From Acanthosoma haemorrhoidale (taxonomy: Eukaryota > Arthropoda > Insecta > Hemiptera > Acanthosomatidae), in NCBI GenBank assembly GCA_930367205.1, contig OV884014.1, positions 111,117,138 through 111,181,137 of the forward strand: a DNA stretch of 64,000 nucleotides, in the 5' to 3' direction. The notes beneath the pieces were generated by a model. That model was given only the letters and a program-made list of their open reading frames with translations. It did no database searches and had not been told where the DNA came from. Position 1 is the stretch's first letter, and each line of letters opens with the position of its first letter. Position numbers and translations under genes: made by a program. This document shows, piece after piece, positions 34,576 through 45,315 of the stretch.

Positions 34576-35984
34576 ATTGACATGATTTTCATTTTTGGAG
34601 AGTAACCATTATGAAATCAAATACTACAACACTCACGTTGAAAGAATGACTAGGAGAATGCCAATTATTATAGACTGGCGGTTCTATGAAAATATGAGTT
34701 TTTTTCATTAATATTATTTTACATGATATCGGTGATTAAAAAAAAGAAATTTACATGTTTTCATGTCATATTTGCTCGACTCGATTAAGTTTTAGCCTCT
34801 TCACAATTCTTCAACAATTTCACAATCAAGAACTATTTTAATAACACGATATATTTATACTTATTGGAATAATAAATACAAATTAAAATTAGTAAAATAA
34901 AAAACCTGAGAGTTTAGCCTATGATGACATGATTAACATTCATGTAGCTATAGTAACACATTTAAAATTATAATTATTTTTTTTCATATTTTTGCTATCT
35001 ATATAAGTGAGCCCTATCCTCCACAATTGTGGGTTCAACGCCCGAATCCCTGTTCTAACTGTTTCGGCTAATATTTTCGGAACACATCTCCGACACGGAA
35101 TGTTTTTTTGAAACGCGGTCGTTATGCAAATCAGGGCTGAGCAGGTAGTGTCTCTCTGGAGCAGGTTTTTTTTCAATCTACTTACAACAACTGTCTACAA
35201 CAGCTGAAGAAATTCGAAAATATGACATTTCATGGCATGACATGATTTTTTTTACTGTGGGTTCTTGTGTCGAAAGCACTGTTAAGTGGTAAAACTTGCC
35301 TTTGTATGACCCTACACAGTAGTAACGATTAAGCTATAAAAAGAAAACAGTCAAGATCATAATCTCCCTGCTAATTATTTGATTAATGATGAGCCTTGTT
35401 AGATTTAATCGCCAGCTTATCAAATGAAACTACGAACAAAGCTTTTTTGAAAACAAAAAAATAAATACATGTTTTGAGTCAAATTTGGCTACGGGGCAGT
35501 TTTAATGTATGTTTATAATCATAGTTTTTGAATAAAATAAAAAACAAATTATGCACTGTTAGTCAGGAAGTCGAGATATTTAATTTTATACTCTACCTAA
35601 TCTATGGAAAAGAATGTAGTTTTCATATCTTAAGACAGATTATCTATAAGTTCACATCTCTAGCTCCTATAGGGGTCTGAATAAGATCTGAACAGATGAG
35701 GTGAAGTTATCTACCAGCTTATAAAGTAAAAGTCACTTATAATTATTTAGCTCTGTATAATGAAATTAAATTAGAAAAAACAGTAGATTCTGGGGCACTG
35801 TCCTAAAAAAATAACAAAAAAACAAAATACTTGAAAAAATTACACATATTTGAAAACCCTATAAATAATGGTAACCCTATGTTCATATGTGATGTTTACA
35901 AACAACCAACAGCAAAATATTGAAACAAAAACCATAATCGAGTAGAGATGAAGGAAAGTGTGTGGAAGGTTGCTGGGATGAAGA
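34576..35984. other. AT-rich sequence without recognised genes
   Basis: An open frame at 34940-35176 (minus) has no recognised motif. I see nothing in the rest. Confidence 0.35.
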
Positions 35985-36260
35985 AAAATTAAATAACAAA
36001 AACAGAACCGTGATGATGAATTATTACAATAAGGAATCGGTCAAGTCTAGATTTAAAGATAAGGAGAGTTGATGAACGATGAATATCGATGGGAATAGAG
36101 TTGCTACGGTTTGTGGGACGGATAAGAAAAAAACGGTTAAAGGAAGCAGATTTGTGAGAAGTGAAATACAAGTCAGAAGGGTGGGATCTAGTATTGTGGG
36201 ATTTGAATCGTAGGAGGTTCTGAAGGTAAGGAGTCGTGATAGTAATAGTAAATTCAATTG
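35985..36260 (-). pseudogene. Non-LTR ORF2 C-terminal remnant (family K)
   Basis: Joining two minus frames gives SHNTRSHPSDLYFTSHKSAS, FNRFFLIRPTNRSNSIPID and FKSRLDRFL. The T-R-S...S-FF...R-N-P...FKSRLD-FL pattern is the common C-terminal end of several non-LTR retrotransposon ORF2 proteins. Related remnants are at 37960, 44385, 46590 and 55165. Confidence 0.5.
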
Positions 36261-37759
36261 ATTACTTTGTGGCTAGTTATTAATTAACTTTGAGCGATAC
36301 TAAATTCGTTGGGAACTATTCCAGACCCATATCCCAAGCCTCTGTCTGGTTCTACCAGGTGGAAATTGGCTTGTAATGACCGCTTTGCCGAATTCGCTAG
36401 TGAAGAACGGAGATATCACACCGAATGAGTTTCCTCCTCGACGAATGATGACCTGATTATGACCAAACACCTGCGGTATACATCGGCCTAGTGAACCTTC
36501 GCGAATGAATCATACGCATTCCTGTTTAGTTTGTAGAAAGATTCCGGCATATAAAGCAATTAAAATATATTCATTTTTGTTATATACTTATTATTTATTG
36601 TACATATAATCCTCAAGGTGGATTCTATGTATTATCTTAACGGGTGATTTGAATATTTGACACACTTAGGGCTTATACGCCCACCATTGCTAACAGTAAA
36701 ACCCTCGGACTTGGCCGACTAACGCCTCCTCAATTAGATATAGTTGTGCACCATTTATCCCATATATACTGAGCTAGTTAACAATTAGATGTGTGGTAGC
36801 AAAACTCCAGTGTAGTTATAAATAAGTTATGTTAATATAGTCATGTATTTTCTAAGGGATAGTTTCCATTTAATATTCATATTGAATGCTAGGAGGCATT
36901 TGTTGCTTCCGGAAACGGAAAACTCTACTCTTTTCTCCGGTGTTTCTGTCATGTTCTGGTGATTGTGAGTCCCCCGGCCGAGCTGGTGATCAATTACCAT
37001 CGCGCGACACCACGATAAATAATGAAGGGGAGGTAATAAATTAATCTTATTAATACAATATTTATTAATAATACCTATTATTCATGTCGGGGCTTTAGTA
37101 GACATTTATTTCAATAAGTCATTAAAACTTTCAATGAAATAGTTTATTTTAATTAAGCTCTAAAATGTGCGGTGTATCACAATCGTGACTTGTTTTTCGT
37201 CATGTTAGCAAATATGTTAGATGGAGTTAGTCTTGAACGACATAGCTAATCGGAGGCCCTGAGAAACCCACGACATAGTAACCACTAATTACCATAGTAA
37301 CCACTAATACTACCTAAAGCCTTCGTCCTTGGCGGTCAGAACGGCGGAGGGCTATCTTTGTCTCACTTTTGACATACGGACATTTTCGGACAGTGCAGTG
37401 TTTTATTTTATCTTTATCACTCCCATTTTGATTTTATAAAGATTTCTTTAAAAAAAAAAAAGGAAAAAAAAAAAGAAAAGTAATTTAACAAATAATGTGA
37501 TCTTTTGTTACTAAAACTAATTAATTTTATAGCGACCCGTCTTTACTTCCATTGGATTGTTTTTATTTGTAAAAGTCAACGGGGAATCAAATGGAAATGC
37601 CACGCTTCGAGAAAAACAACAACATTAGCTGTGTTAATGTTGTCAACAACATTTTATTGAAAGTTGTACTAATTACAGTTCGAATTAACCAAATACGAAT
37701 TGGATATATTTCTAATTAATCAGTTATTATATAATACCAACTTATTAATTAATTAACGA
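36261..37759. other. Sequence without recognised genes
   Basis: Contains several short GC-richer stretches (36300-36530, 37320-37380), a tandem pair of ACCATAGTAACCACTAAT at about 37280-37310, and A-rich runs at about 37450-37480. No gene could be supported. Confidence 0.3.
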
Positions 37760-37765
37760 TCCAGA

Positions 37766-37865
37766 ATGAAGTTGTGTTTTCCTCTTCTCCTGCTGGTACA
37801 ATCCATGCCCTCTGAAGTGATCCATCCGATGACGGACGCTCGGACCACAGAGGACACGATGGTTT
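37766..37865 (+). repeat. Exon-like repeat, copy 1
   Basis: It resembles 39085-39180, including a GACGGACGCTCGGA block. In copy 1 the apparent acceptor AG is changed (TACAA). A chance ATG at 37766 makes the pyrimidine tract read as MKLCFPLLLLVQS, which looks like a signal peptide but is better explained as a pyrimidine-rich acceptor. Confidence 0.4.
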
Positions 37866-37959
37866 TTTTTATAAAAGAGATCCTTATAACATTTCATGTG
37901 CTTGATCGATTGTCTCCTCAGATTTATTACTCGGGATCCCCAGAGATTGTCGCCTTCCG

Positions 37960-38225
37960 CGGTACTGTTCCTAGTTCTGACAACTGCACCATATTATTCC
38001 TGTTACCAATACTTTCTTATATCCCTCTTATTCAGTACTACCATGACTAAAAAGTCTCCTTACCTTCACAACCTCCTAGAATCCAAATCCCACAATACTA
38101 GACCCTACCCTCACCTTCTCACATATCTGGTTCCTTTGACCATTCTTTTCTTATCCGTCCCACAAACCTTTGAAAGTCTATTCAATTCAATTATCGCATA
38201 CATACATTCACCTTTCCTCTGGTAA
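37960..38225 (+). pseudogene. Non-LTR ORF2 C-terminal remnant (family K)
   Basis: The plus strand encodes PYLHNLLESKSHNTRPYPHL and FLSVPQTFESLFNSI-type segments in shifting frames, parallel to 36260-36010 on the minus strand. About 170 bases align by eye. Confidence 0.45.
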
Positions 38226-38306
38226 TAATTGCTATATTTTCTCTACGTTCTTAGTTACAATTGTTAGCCTATGTCGTTCGCCTCTCTTTACATATGTATA
38301 TACATA

Positions 38307-38970
38307 GAGAGGGGTCCAAAAAAATGTATCCACTGATTACAGTCCATAACTTGCAAACTAATTGACGGAGTTGTCTCATTTTTGGTGAAAGTGTAGCATA
38401 AAGTACAACTTAGAGATTGCTGTCTTCAAAATTCGCCGAACACTTGACCGACTCACTCCAGTTTCACGGGCACACTGTCTCACAGACTTCTGTGGTGAGC
38501 GAGTGAATTGTTGTAAGACAAGATGGGAGTTAAATGGACTTGTTACTGTTACAGGTCGTCCAGATCGTTGTTTGTGTACATCTTTAACACAGCCTTCGGC
38601 TTCAAATTTGTTTCGAATGCGACGAATCGTTAAACGTGTCGGTGGCTCTGTTTGATTTGACACATTTCGCCATTGCCGTTGAACCTCATTAATGTTTTCT
38701 TACTTAAAATACCACTTTAAAACATACTTCCTTCCATCAAATGTAAGCCTTACGCCAGCCATGTTTACTCGAGTAACAAGGTACAACTAACAATAAAACA
38801 CTAACTGTCTGGCGACTGTCATCTGACAAAACAAAACAACGCAATATAATGCTTGTATGGCGATTGCCGGAACTACAAACTATTATACTACTAAAAATGA
38901 GACAACTCCGTCAATTAGTTTGCAAGTTATGGACTTTTAAACAGTGGATACATTTTTTTGGACCCCTCTG
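38307..38970 (-). mobile_element. 664-bp TIR element with a DNA-binding-domain-only gene
   Basis: The ends are about 80-bp inverted repeats (starting near GAGGGGTCCAAAAAAATGTA; right copy at 38888-38970), flanked by TA on both sides. The interior encodes only the N-terminal part of a transposase. Size and structure fit a non-autonomous mariner-type element. Confidence 0.85.
38376..38762 (-). pseudogene. Transposase N-terminal helix-turn-helix region
   Basis: The minus frame starts at ATG 38762 (MAGVRLTFDGRKYVLKWYF), meets one stop, then is open from about 38700: EVQRQWRN, PTRLTIRRIRNKFEAEG, VHKQRSGRPVTV, FTRSPQKSVRQCARETGVSR and SSVRRILK, running into the terminal repeat. These are the two helix-turn-helix units and GRP linker of the mariner-related transposases often labelled DUF4817 in arthropods. 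No DDE catalytic domain remains. One stop apart, the DNA-binding part is intact. Confidence 0.8.
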
Positions 38971-39084
38971 TATATATATTATGCTTTGGTTCATTGAAGT
39001 CCCCACATAAGATAATTACATCAGCGTCATTTTATGTTATATTTAAATAAGACAATGACCTAGACTAAACTGTTTTTACCCTCT

Positions 39085-39215
39085 TCTCTTGCTGGTACAG
39101 TCCATTCCGTCTGATGCGATCCAGCCGAAGACGGACGCTCGGAAGAAGAACGGACCTCGGAGGACACAATGACTTAGGCCGTTCACCCGACGGTAGTTAG
39201 AGTCAGGGACACCAG
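39085..39215 (+). other. Exon-like repeat, copy 2, with good splice signals
   Basis: A pyrimidine tract (TTTTTACCCTCTTCTCTTGC) ends TACAG at about 39109, and a consensus donor CCAG/GTGAGT follows near 39212. No frame is open across the whole interval: the longest ends at TAG near 39200. It could be a terminal or non-coding exon or part of an element. Confidence 0.3.
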
Positions 39216-39607
39216 GTGAGTCGTCGCCCTGACCATTCTGCATAGCTCACTTCTGTCAGTGGTCAGTTGCCTCATCCATATCAGTGCATTGCCGGCCGTA
39301 CTACCTGCGCACAAGTACTTTTGTAGCGTGCGACTCATCACTCCATCACTAAGGAAGTCTTAAGAAAATGTCTGAAATATAAATGGGACAGATAGAAAAA
39401 AATTAATCTCGGATCACGTCCCCTATGATTAATAGTAAGAAACGTAGGGCAAAACAAAATGCCTCAAATTAGAAACCATTTCAGTAAATATCTACTTAAT
39501 TTATTTATGTATAATGTTATAAAAAAAAATGTTATAATATAATTATAACAAAACAATATTAGTTGTTACTCCTTTACAAGGTTGTAGTTAAAGGATTATA
39601 TATATAT
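39216..39607. other. Sequence without recognised genes
   Basis: AT-rich sequence leading to the (AT)n tract where the LTR element inserted. I see nothing else. Confidence 0.4.
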
Positions 39608-40261
39608 TGTAACATTCATGATATTTGAGAATATCATGGCCTGCAACCCTTCCAGCTGGTAAGCATCATCCCTTTGTGCTCTTAGGAGTGGGGATGAGCT
39701 GAAGGGCGAGTCTTAGTCAGTCTTAGCCTAACAGCCAGAGGGCGAACAAGAGCAAGACCCCGACTTGGCGGTATCCAACAGAAGAAGAGGAGAAGAAGAA
39801 GAAGAAGAAGAAGAAGAGGAGGAGATCAACAGTAACGTTGATTGGATTAAACGGAGATCATCGATTGGGTGATATAGATATTGTTTTTTTTCATTATTAT
39901 GGATCCATTAAAAAGAGATTGAGCTCAATTTTCATTTTTTTATATAACTAATTAGTAGTAACTATCCTTGTTCAAAAGGAATTGAATATTTTTTTATATA
40001 ATTAATGTCAGCACTATTTATAATTATAATTATTTGTTATAACCATTTTACTTGTATATATTTCACAATTCCCAGTTTCTCAATTTATTAATAAATATAA
40101 CATTAGCCTTGAGATCGGGCGATTCAATCGGGATAATTTCCTATGTCGAAGACATAAAAACAAGTTGAATTAAAGATCTCATGACGGACCTACCAAATTA
40201 GTTAAGGTCAATTGATCTAATAAATTAGAAAATAAAATGGTAAAAAATGAGGTAGGTTTCA
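39608..40261 (+). repeat. 5' LTR
   Basis: TG...CA ends. Contains a (GAA)n stretch at about 39783-39816 which is longer in the 3' LTR. Confidence 0.85.
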
Positions 40262-40262
40262 A

Positions 40263-40281
40263 TGGGGGCCGCTCCGGGATT
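40263..40281 (+). promoter_or_regulatory. Primer binding site, tRNA-Pro-like
   Basis: TGGGGGCCGCTCCGGGATT starts one base after the LTR. Its complement ends in CCA and matches the typical 3' end of tRNA-Pro except at three or four central positions. The primer assignment is from known tRNA patterns, not from a host tRNA sequence. Confidence 0.65.
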
Positions 40282-40409
40282 AACTTCAAAAATTCTAAAG
40301 AAACCAAAGGAATTGTGAGGTATTGCATGTTAGAATAATAACTAGAACTAACCAATAACGAATTATATTTTCCTATAATTTTACATTTGTTACACAAACA
40401 CAGACACAA

Positions 40410-41411
40410 ATGACGAACACAAACATGTTCTGGTCAGACTCAGGTACAGGGGTTGGGTCAAACCCAGCCTCTAAAGGAGACCCCCCAGCCCCCGACCCCG
40501 AACCCACGATAAATCATTCCAAGATGTTACAACTAATCCTTGCCCAGTTAAACAGTCAATCAAACGCGCTTAAAGAAAATAATGAAAAATTAAACAGTCA
40601 ATTTAACGCAATTAAAGAAAATAATAAAGAACAAAAAGAGTTGAGCGGGAAGTTTGATCAATTAAGGGAAGAAATAAAATCGGGAAGATCGGCTAAATTC
40701 GAACAAGGTTTCACGGATGTAAACGAAAAATTAGATAGACAATTACGAATTTGTGAGGAGAGAACACTCCAAGGAAATAATAATGTAAATTCAAAATTAA
40801 AAGAAGAAATCATTCTATTGAAAAATACAACAGATCATGAAAAAACAAATTTAACAAAGTCACAACTAGTTGATGCTGATTGTCAGACAGATCTTAGCTT
40901 ATATTCAACTAAGGATAATGAAGAGAAAATGACTTCATTGGAGGATGAACAGAAGATTGCAGATAACAATGATGAGTGTACCTCACGTCAACATGATCTA
41001 ATAAAGCTTGACTATGAGAATAATATGAGTTTGTTGGAGAATAAATTTTCAGAGTTAGAAGAAACAGCGAATATTAAGAAAGGAGAAGTGATTTCATTGA
41101 AAGATCAAATTACAGAGCATCAGCAGACAACCAGCGATAACGTGAAAAATTTAAAAATAATTCAAAATAAAGTTTTGGATATGAAGAAATTGGAATCTCA
41201 AATTCCAACTCATCTTGATGAAATTCCTTTTTGCGTGTTTGATTTGAAAAACATTAAAATTAATGAATGGAAGGCATTTAAAAATAATTACAGGGATGTT
41301 TTTTGTTCGATACAATATGACTTCAAAAAAAAGAAAAAAAATTATAGTTTTCTTTTATTATTTTTATTATTAAATGAAAATAATACTGATCGGATGACAC
41401 ATAAACTTTAG
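40410..41411 (+). CDS. gag: Gag-like protein of the LTR element (333 aa)
   Basis: A single open frame begins 148 bases after the primer binding site. The N-terminus (residues 1-35) is Pro/Gly-rich. From about residue 40 to 270 it is highly charged with heptad-like spacing, including the repeat LNSQSNALKENN / LNSQFNAIKENN, so a long coiled coil is likely. Near residues 265-300 a more compact segment, HLDEIPFCVFDLKNIKINEW, resembles the start of a gag capsid domain. Lysines then run into a low-complexity tail and the frame ends TDRMTHKL. No zinc knuckle is seen. It probably assembles particles or binds RNA; the C-terminal part of a normal gag and all of pol are missing. Confidence 0.6.
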   Translation: MTNTNMFWSDSGTGVGSNPASKGDPPAPDPEPTINHSKMLQLILAQLNSQSNALKENNEKLNSQFNAIKENNKEQKELSGKFDQLREEIKSGRSAKFEQGFTDVNEKLDRQLRICEERTLQGNNNVNSKLKEEIILLKNTTDHEKTNLTKSQLVDADCQTDLSLYSTKDNEEKMTSLEDEQKIADNNDECTSRQHDLIKLDYENNMSLLENKFSELEETANIKKGEVISLKDQITEHQQTTSDNVKNLKIIQNKVLDMKKLESQIPTHLDEIPFCVFDLKNIKINEWKAFKNNYRDVFCSIQYDFKKKKKNYSFLLLFLLLNENNTDRMTHKL

Positions 41412-42034
41412 AAGTTTATACAAACAAAAACAAAACTTTTATTAGAAATGCTGACCCTAGTAAAGTCTATGGAATTATCGGCAAGTGAAGCTTCTGACTT
41501 CATTATCACTTAATCTATAGAACAGATCGTAAATATTCCTTGAATGCTTAAGTCCATTTAATTGATTTATTTAATATTATTTTATACGCAACAACGATGT
41601 CCCTATCTTTTCACTCAGGTAAAATATTTAAATCACACACACACACACTCAACAATTTTCTCTATTGTTACTAATTACCAGTAGAATTGTCTAGTATTTT
41701 AATTAAAAACCAATATGTATTACTAATCACACTCAACCGTCTTTTCAACAAATGTTTTCCAAATCGCGTTATGATCCATAAAAACAATGTACCTTCGAAC
41801 TAATCCATACTAATTAGCATAATAATTTAGTTAAGTAAAAAAAAAAATTAAAACAACTTGTACGCTTTTCAAGCAATTTAAAACCTTGCAAAATTTGAAC
41901 TATTATTACTATAAACTTTGTAAAATTTCAACACCCGTTATAAACAACCAATTCAACAAACCGAACGCAGCAACATAATATTGTGGATCCACTTAAAAAA
42001 AAAAAAAAAAATTTCATAAATTTTTTTTATTTAT

Positions 42035-42047
42035 AAGGGAAGGCAAT
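42035..42047 (+). promoter_or_regulatory. Polypurine tract
   Basis: AAGGGAAGGCAAT lies directly before the 3' LTR, where plus-strand priming occurs in LTR elements. Confidence 0.6.
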
Positions 42048-42705
42048 TGTAACATTCATGATATTTGAGAATATCATGGCCTGCAACCCTTCCAGCTGGT
42101 AAGCATCATCCCTTTGTGCTCTTAGGAGTGGGGATGAGCTGAAGGGCGAGTCTTAGTCAGTCTTAGCCTAACAGCCAGAGGGCGAACAAGAGCAAGACCC
42201 CGACTTGGCGGTATCCAACAGAAGAAGAGGAGAAGAAGAAGAAGAAGAAGAAGAAGAAGAGGAGGAGATCAACAGTAACGTTGATTGGATTAAACGGAGA
42301 TCATCGATTGGGTGATATAGATATTGTTTTTTTTTATTATTATGGATCCATTAAAAAGAGATTGAGCTCAATTTTCATTTTTTTATATAACTAATTAGTA
42401 GTAACTATCCTTGTTCAAAAGGAATTGAATATTTTTTTATATAATTAATGTCAGCACTATTTATAATTATAATTATTTGTTATAACCATTTTACTTGTAT
42501 ATATTTCACAATTCCCAGTTTCTCAATTTATTAATAAATATAACATTAGCCTTGAGATCGGGCGATTCAATCGGGATAATTTCCTATGTCGAAGACATAA
42601 AAACAAGTTGAATTAAAGATCTCATGACGGACCTACCAAATTAGTTAAGGTCAATTGATCTAATAAATAGGACAAATAAAATGGTAGAAAATGAGGTAGG
42701 TTTCA
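42048..42705 (+). repeat. 3' LTR
   Basis: Almost identical to 39608-40261; differences near 42660-42690 and in the GAA run. Confidence 0.85.
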
Positions 42706-43373
42706 ATATATATATATAACTAATAAAGGTAGACTGAGTGGAGGACATTCAGAGCAGGTTATGAATGCTCCACTCATCAATAGTATCACCCCTGTTGTAG
42801 ACTCAAGGAAGCTCCATGTAACCTGCGACTCCTAACGGCATCAGAGAGAACAAGTTTGGAACGGACATATCGTTTCAAACTTAGATATATATATAAATAG
42901 TAAAAGATCACCATAAAAAATACAGCAAAGTTAAATGATATATGTTAGAACATATACATAAACATACAAATTAAAGAGTGGTTTATACTTTGGTTATAAA
43001 AATAAGATGGTCCTTCCTTGAGATATTGCTCAGTGAGACATGGATGTTGCATCTTACCGACTCGGATGTACGCACCATGAATACACGAAGACTTGGCGCA
43101 TACCTCGGTGTCTCGGACGTTGTCAACTTGTCAAGGGGACGTGGATTACGCGGAACTGGGTGCTATCTCCACTGTTCTAACGTTCACTAGTGGTTCAGCT
43201 GAGGACAAGAAGTGGTTAATTATAAACTATAATTTTGCAATACTTATATATGATTATAATATTAATTGTACAAAGTAAAGAACAAATATGCTGAGTTTCT
43301 CAAATACCTGATACATATTGGCCATTCAATAATGAACTTTGGATGTTATTATGGCGTTTCTAGGAACTCTTTA
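42706..43373. other. Sequence without recognised genes
   Basis: An open frame at 42978-43190 and an overlapping one lack ATG or domain support. I see nothing else. Confidence 0.3.
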
Positions 43374-43381
43374 TTCTAGGA

Positions 43382-44248
43382 CAGTGGTCGGCAAACTTAT
43401 TAGCCAAAGAGCCAAATTTGAACATTACAACAATTTAAAAAAAAATTGGGAGCCAAATCTGCTTGTTTAGTAATCTTTTATTACACTAAATAAGTAGTAC
43501 ACTAAATAAAACTAAATTTCATACTTAATAAATATTTATTAATGCGAACAATGTGCTTGCATCTCCTTGGAAAGTTTTAGTAAGTCAGGTTTTGTATGTT
43601 GTTGTTTTTAATTTTAGCAATGATTCCAAGTTTTCATCAATAATACGACTTCTCAGTTTACTCTTGATAATGTTCATGCTTGAAAAAGATTGTTGGCATA
43701 TATATGTAGAACCGAAAAGGGAAAGAACAGCAAAGGCGAGCTTTTTCAGCTGATCGTAAGAGTCAGGAATACTGTTCCAAGCGTTGAAAATGATCATGTC
43801 TTCCTTCTCCAGGTCATTCAAAGCAGACCACTTGTGTTGTGAACTAAGATCACATTTTTTCTTATCCAATATTTCCAATTCAACACAAAGACGTTCGAAT
43901 TTAGAGCGCCTTGTTTTTTAAATCAGGCAATTGTATTTCAAAGCTACCAATGTCAATTGCAAAAGGAGAAAATTTCAACTCGGCTATCGTAGCATTAAGA
44001 GGATTTTTGACAAATGCTAAAGTTGCTCTGCTGTTTTTAAATTCCTGAAACCTGCTGAGAAATACTTCCCTCATATTTAAAATTATAGAAGAATTTTAAT
44101 TTATCAAAATAAGATGTAATTTTTTTCTTACCAAGTTTTTTTTTAAATGAAAATATTATTGCGCCTTCCGTGGATATTTGTGCTAGAGCCACACTTAAGG
44201 AGCCAAAGAGCCACATGCGGCTCTGGAGCCGCACACTGCCGACCACTG
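43382..44248 (-). mobile_element. hAT element, internally deleted (867 bp)
   Basis: The ends are CAGTGGTCGGCAAAC and its inverted copy closing at 44248, with subterminal GAGCCACATGCGGCTC sequence. The 8-base flanks TTCTAGGA (43374-43381) and GGCTAGGA (44249-44256) match at 6 of 8 positions. These are hallmarks of hAT elements. An autonomous member would be about 2.5 kb or more, so most is missing. Confidence 0.85.
43585..44090 (-). pseudogene. hAT transposase C-terminal part
   Basis: The minus frames give REVFLSRFQEFKNSRATLAF, SPFAIDIGSFEIQLPDLKNK, then after a stop and frameshift ERLCVELEILDKKKCDLSSQ, FNAWNSIPDSYDQLKKLAFA and STYICQQSFSSMNIIKSKLR. This is the C-terminal hAT dimerisation region (the S-T-...C-Q-S-F-S-M-N-K motif is diagnostic), similar to transposases related to GTF2IRD2/ZBED5-type proteins. 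The zinc finger and most of the RNase H-like core are missing. Confidence 0.85.
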
Positions 44249-44384
44249 GGCTAGGATATTGTCTTCTAAGAATAAGGAAAAAAATAATAAAGGGGCTACG
44301 TTTGAAGCAAAAATCATAAAATAGTAGAGAAAACTCTGAGGCATTATTATTACAACGGGGAAATGGCTTAGACGATTGGTGGGA

Positions 44385-44545
44385 TAAACGAAAAATAAAT
44401 AAATAAACAGAATAATAACGATTAATTATGAATTGATAAATTAGAGGGAGATAAGTGGTAGAGTCTAGATTTAAAGATTGGGAGATTTGGCGAGTATCGA
44501 TGGGAGTGGAGCTACGATGTTTGTAGCACACATGAAAAAAAAAAC
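44385..44545 (-). pseudogene. Non-LTR ORF2 C-terminal remnant (family K)
   Basis: Minus-strand segments HRYSPNLPIFKSRLYHL parallel the FKSRLDRFL end at 36010-36080. Very short and decayed. Confidence 0.4.
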
Positions 44546-44659
44546 GAACGATGAAGGTGGCTTGGCATAAACTTCACTAATTACTGTCCAATGACTCATA
44601 ATAGCACATATTGTTATCCACGACTTATAGATATATATTTACATACAGTATATACATTT

Positions 44660-45315
44660 TTTTTCTTTATTGTGATAAAATTACAATCTACCTTATTATA
44701 CATTAAGCAATTTTCATTCACTCCCTTCATTCATACAGTATTTACAAACAGCCCGGAGGCCTCCCAAATACACATGGTTGTCACCTCCCTCGCATGTGAA
44801 AGAAAAAGCGGAGTCTTGGGAAGTCCCCCACGTTCCTCGATTAGCCGCGTCACTGGATACGAGGCAGTGGAGGCTTACGAAGAGCGCGAGAGCCACATAC
44901 GCTCAGGACATGATTGGAGAAACTGAACATTGCCAGGACTCCCACTGTCATGCATTTATAGCAGGTGACGAGGCCACTGCCGTTTTAGCCTCCGAGGAGG
45001 ATTATAGGGATGAGTGGTGCAGTGTAATGACTGTGCTAGGAAATTAGGTTGGTTGGATAGGTTACTACGGGATTTCATGAACTTGGAAGGGATGAGTTCA
45101 AGAATGTAAGGTATATTAAGATCGTTATGAAGGATTTTCTTGCTGACATAATAAGGGGCATTTACTATTGTTCTCAGGACTTTTGATTGAAAGGATTGGA
45201 TAAGTTAGATGTTCGACTTTTTTGCTGTACCCCATAGCTCTATTCCGCACGTACAGATTGGCTTAAGTATAACTTTGCAAATTAGTAATTGGTTTTCTAT
45301 TGAAGATGCATATTA
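44660..45315 (-). mobile_element. Jockey-like element, 3' end (family J, copy 5)
   Basis: Inverted relative to copy 2. The minus strand has the WGTAKKS region near 45230 and the 3' UTR ending about 44660 with a TTACAATCTACC edge. It is truncated upstream near 45310. Confidence 0.75.

Larger units (their letters stand above)
39608..42705 (+). mobile_element. LTR retrotransposon with gag but no recognisable pol
   Basis: Two nearly identical LTRs (39608-40261 and 42048-42705) begin TGTAACATTC and end TTTCA. The flanks are ATATAT on both sides (39602-39607, 42706-42711), consistent with a target duplication, though the AT-rich site makes this weak. A primer binding site and polypurine tract are present. 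The interior is only about 1.8 kb: one gag-like ORF and no recognisable protease, reverse transcriptase, RNase H or integrase. LTR differences are a few substitutions and a GAA-repeat length change, so insertion is recent. It must depend on another element for movement. Confidence 0.85.

Noticed and set aside
37766..38050. Signal-peptide-like ORF (MKLCFPLLLLVQS)
   Set aside because: The hydrophobic start is a pyrimidine-rich tract that, in the second copy, reads as a splice acceptor.
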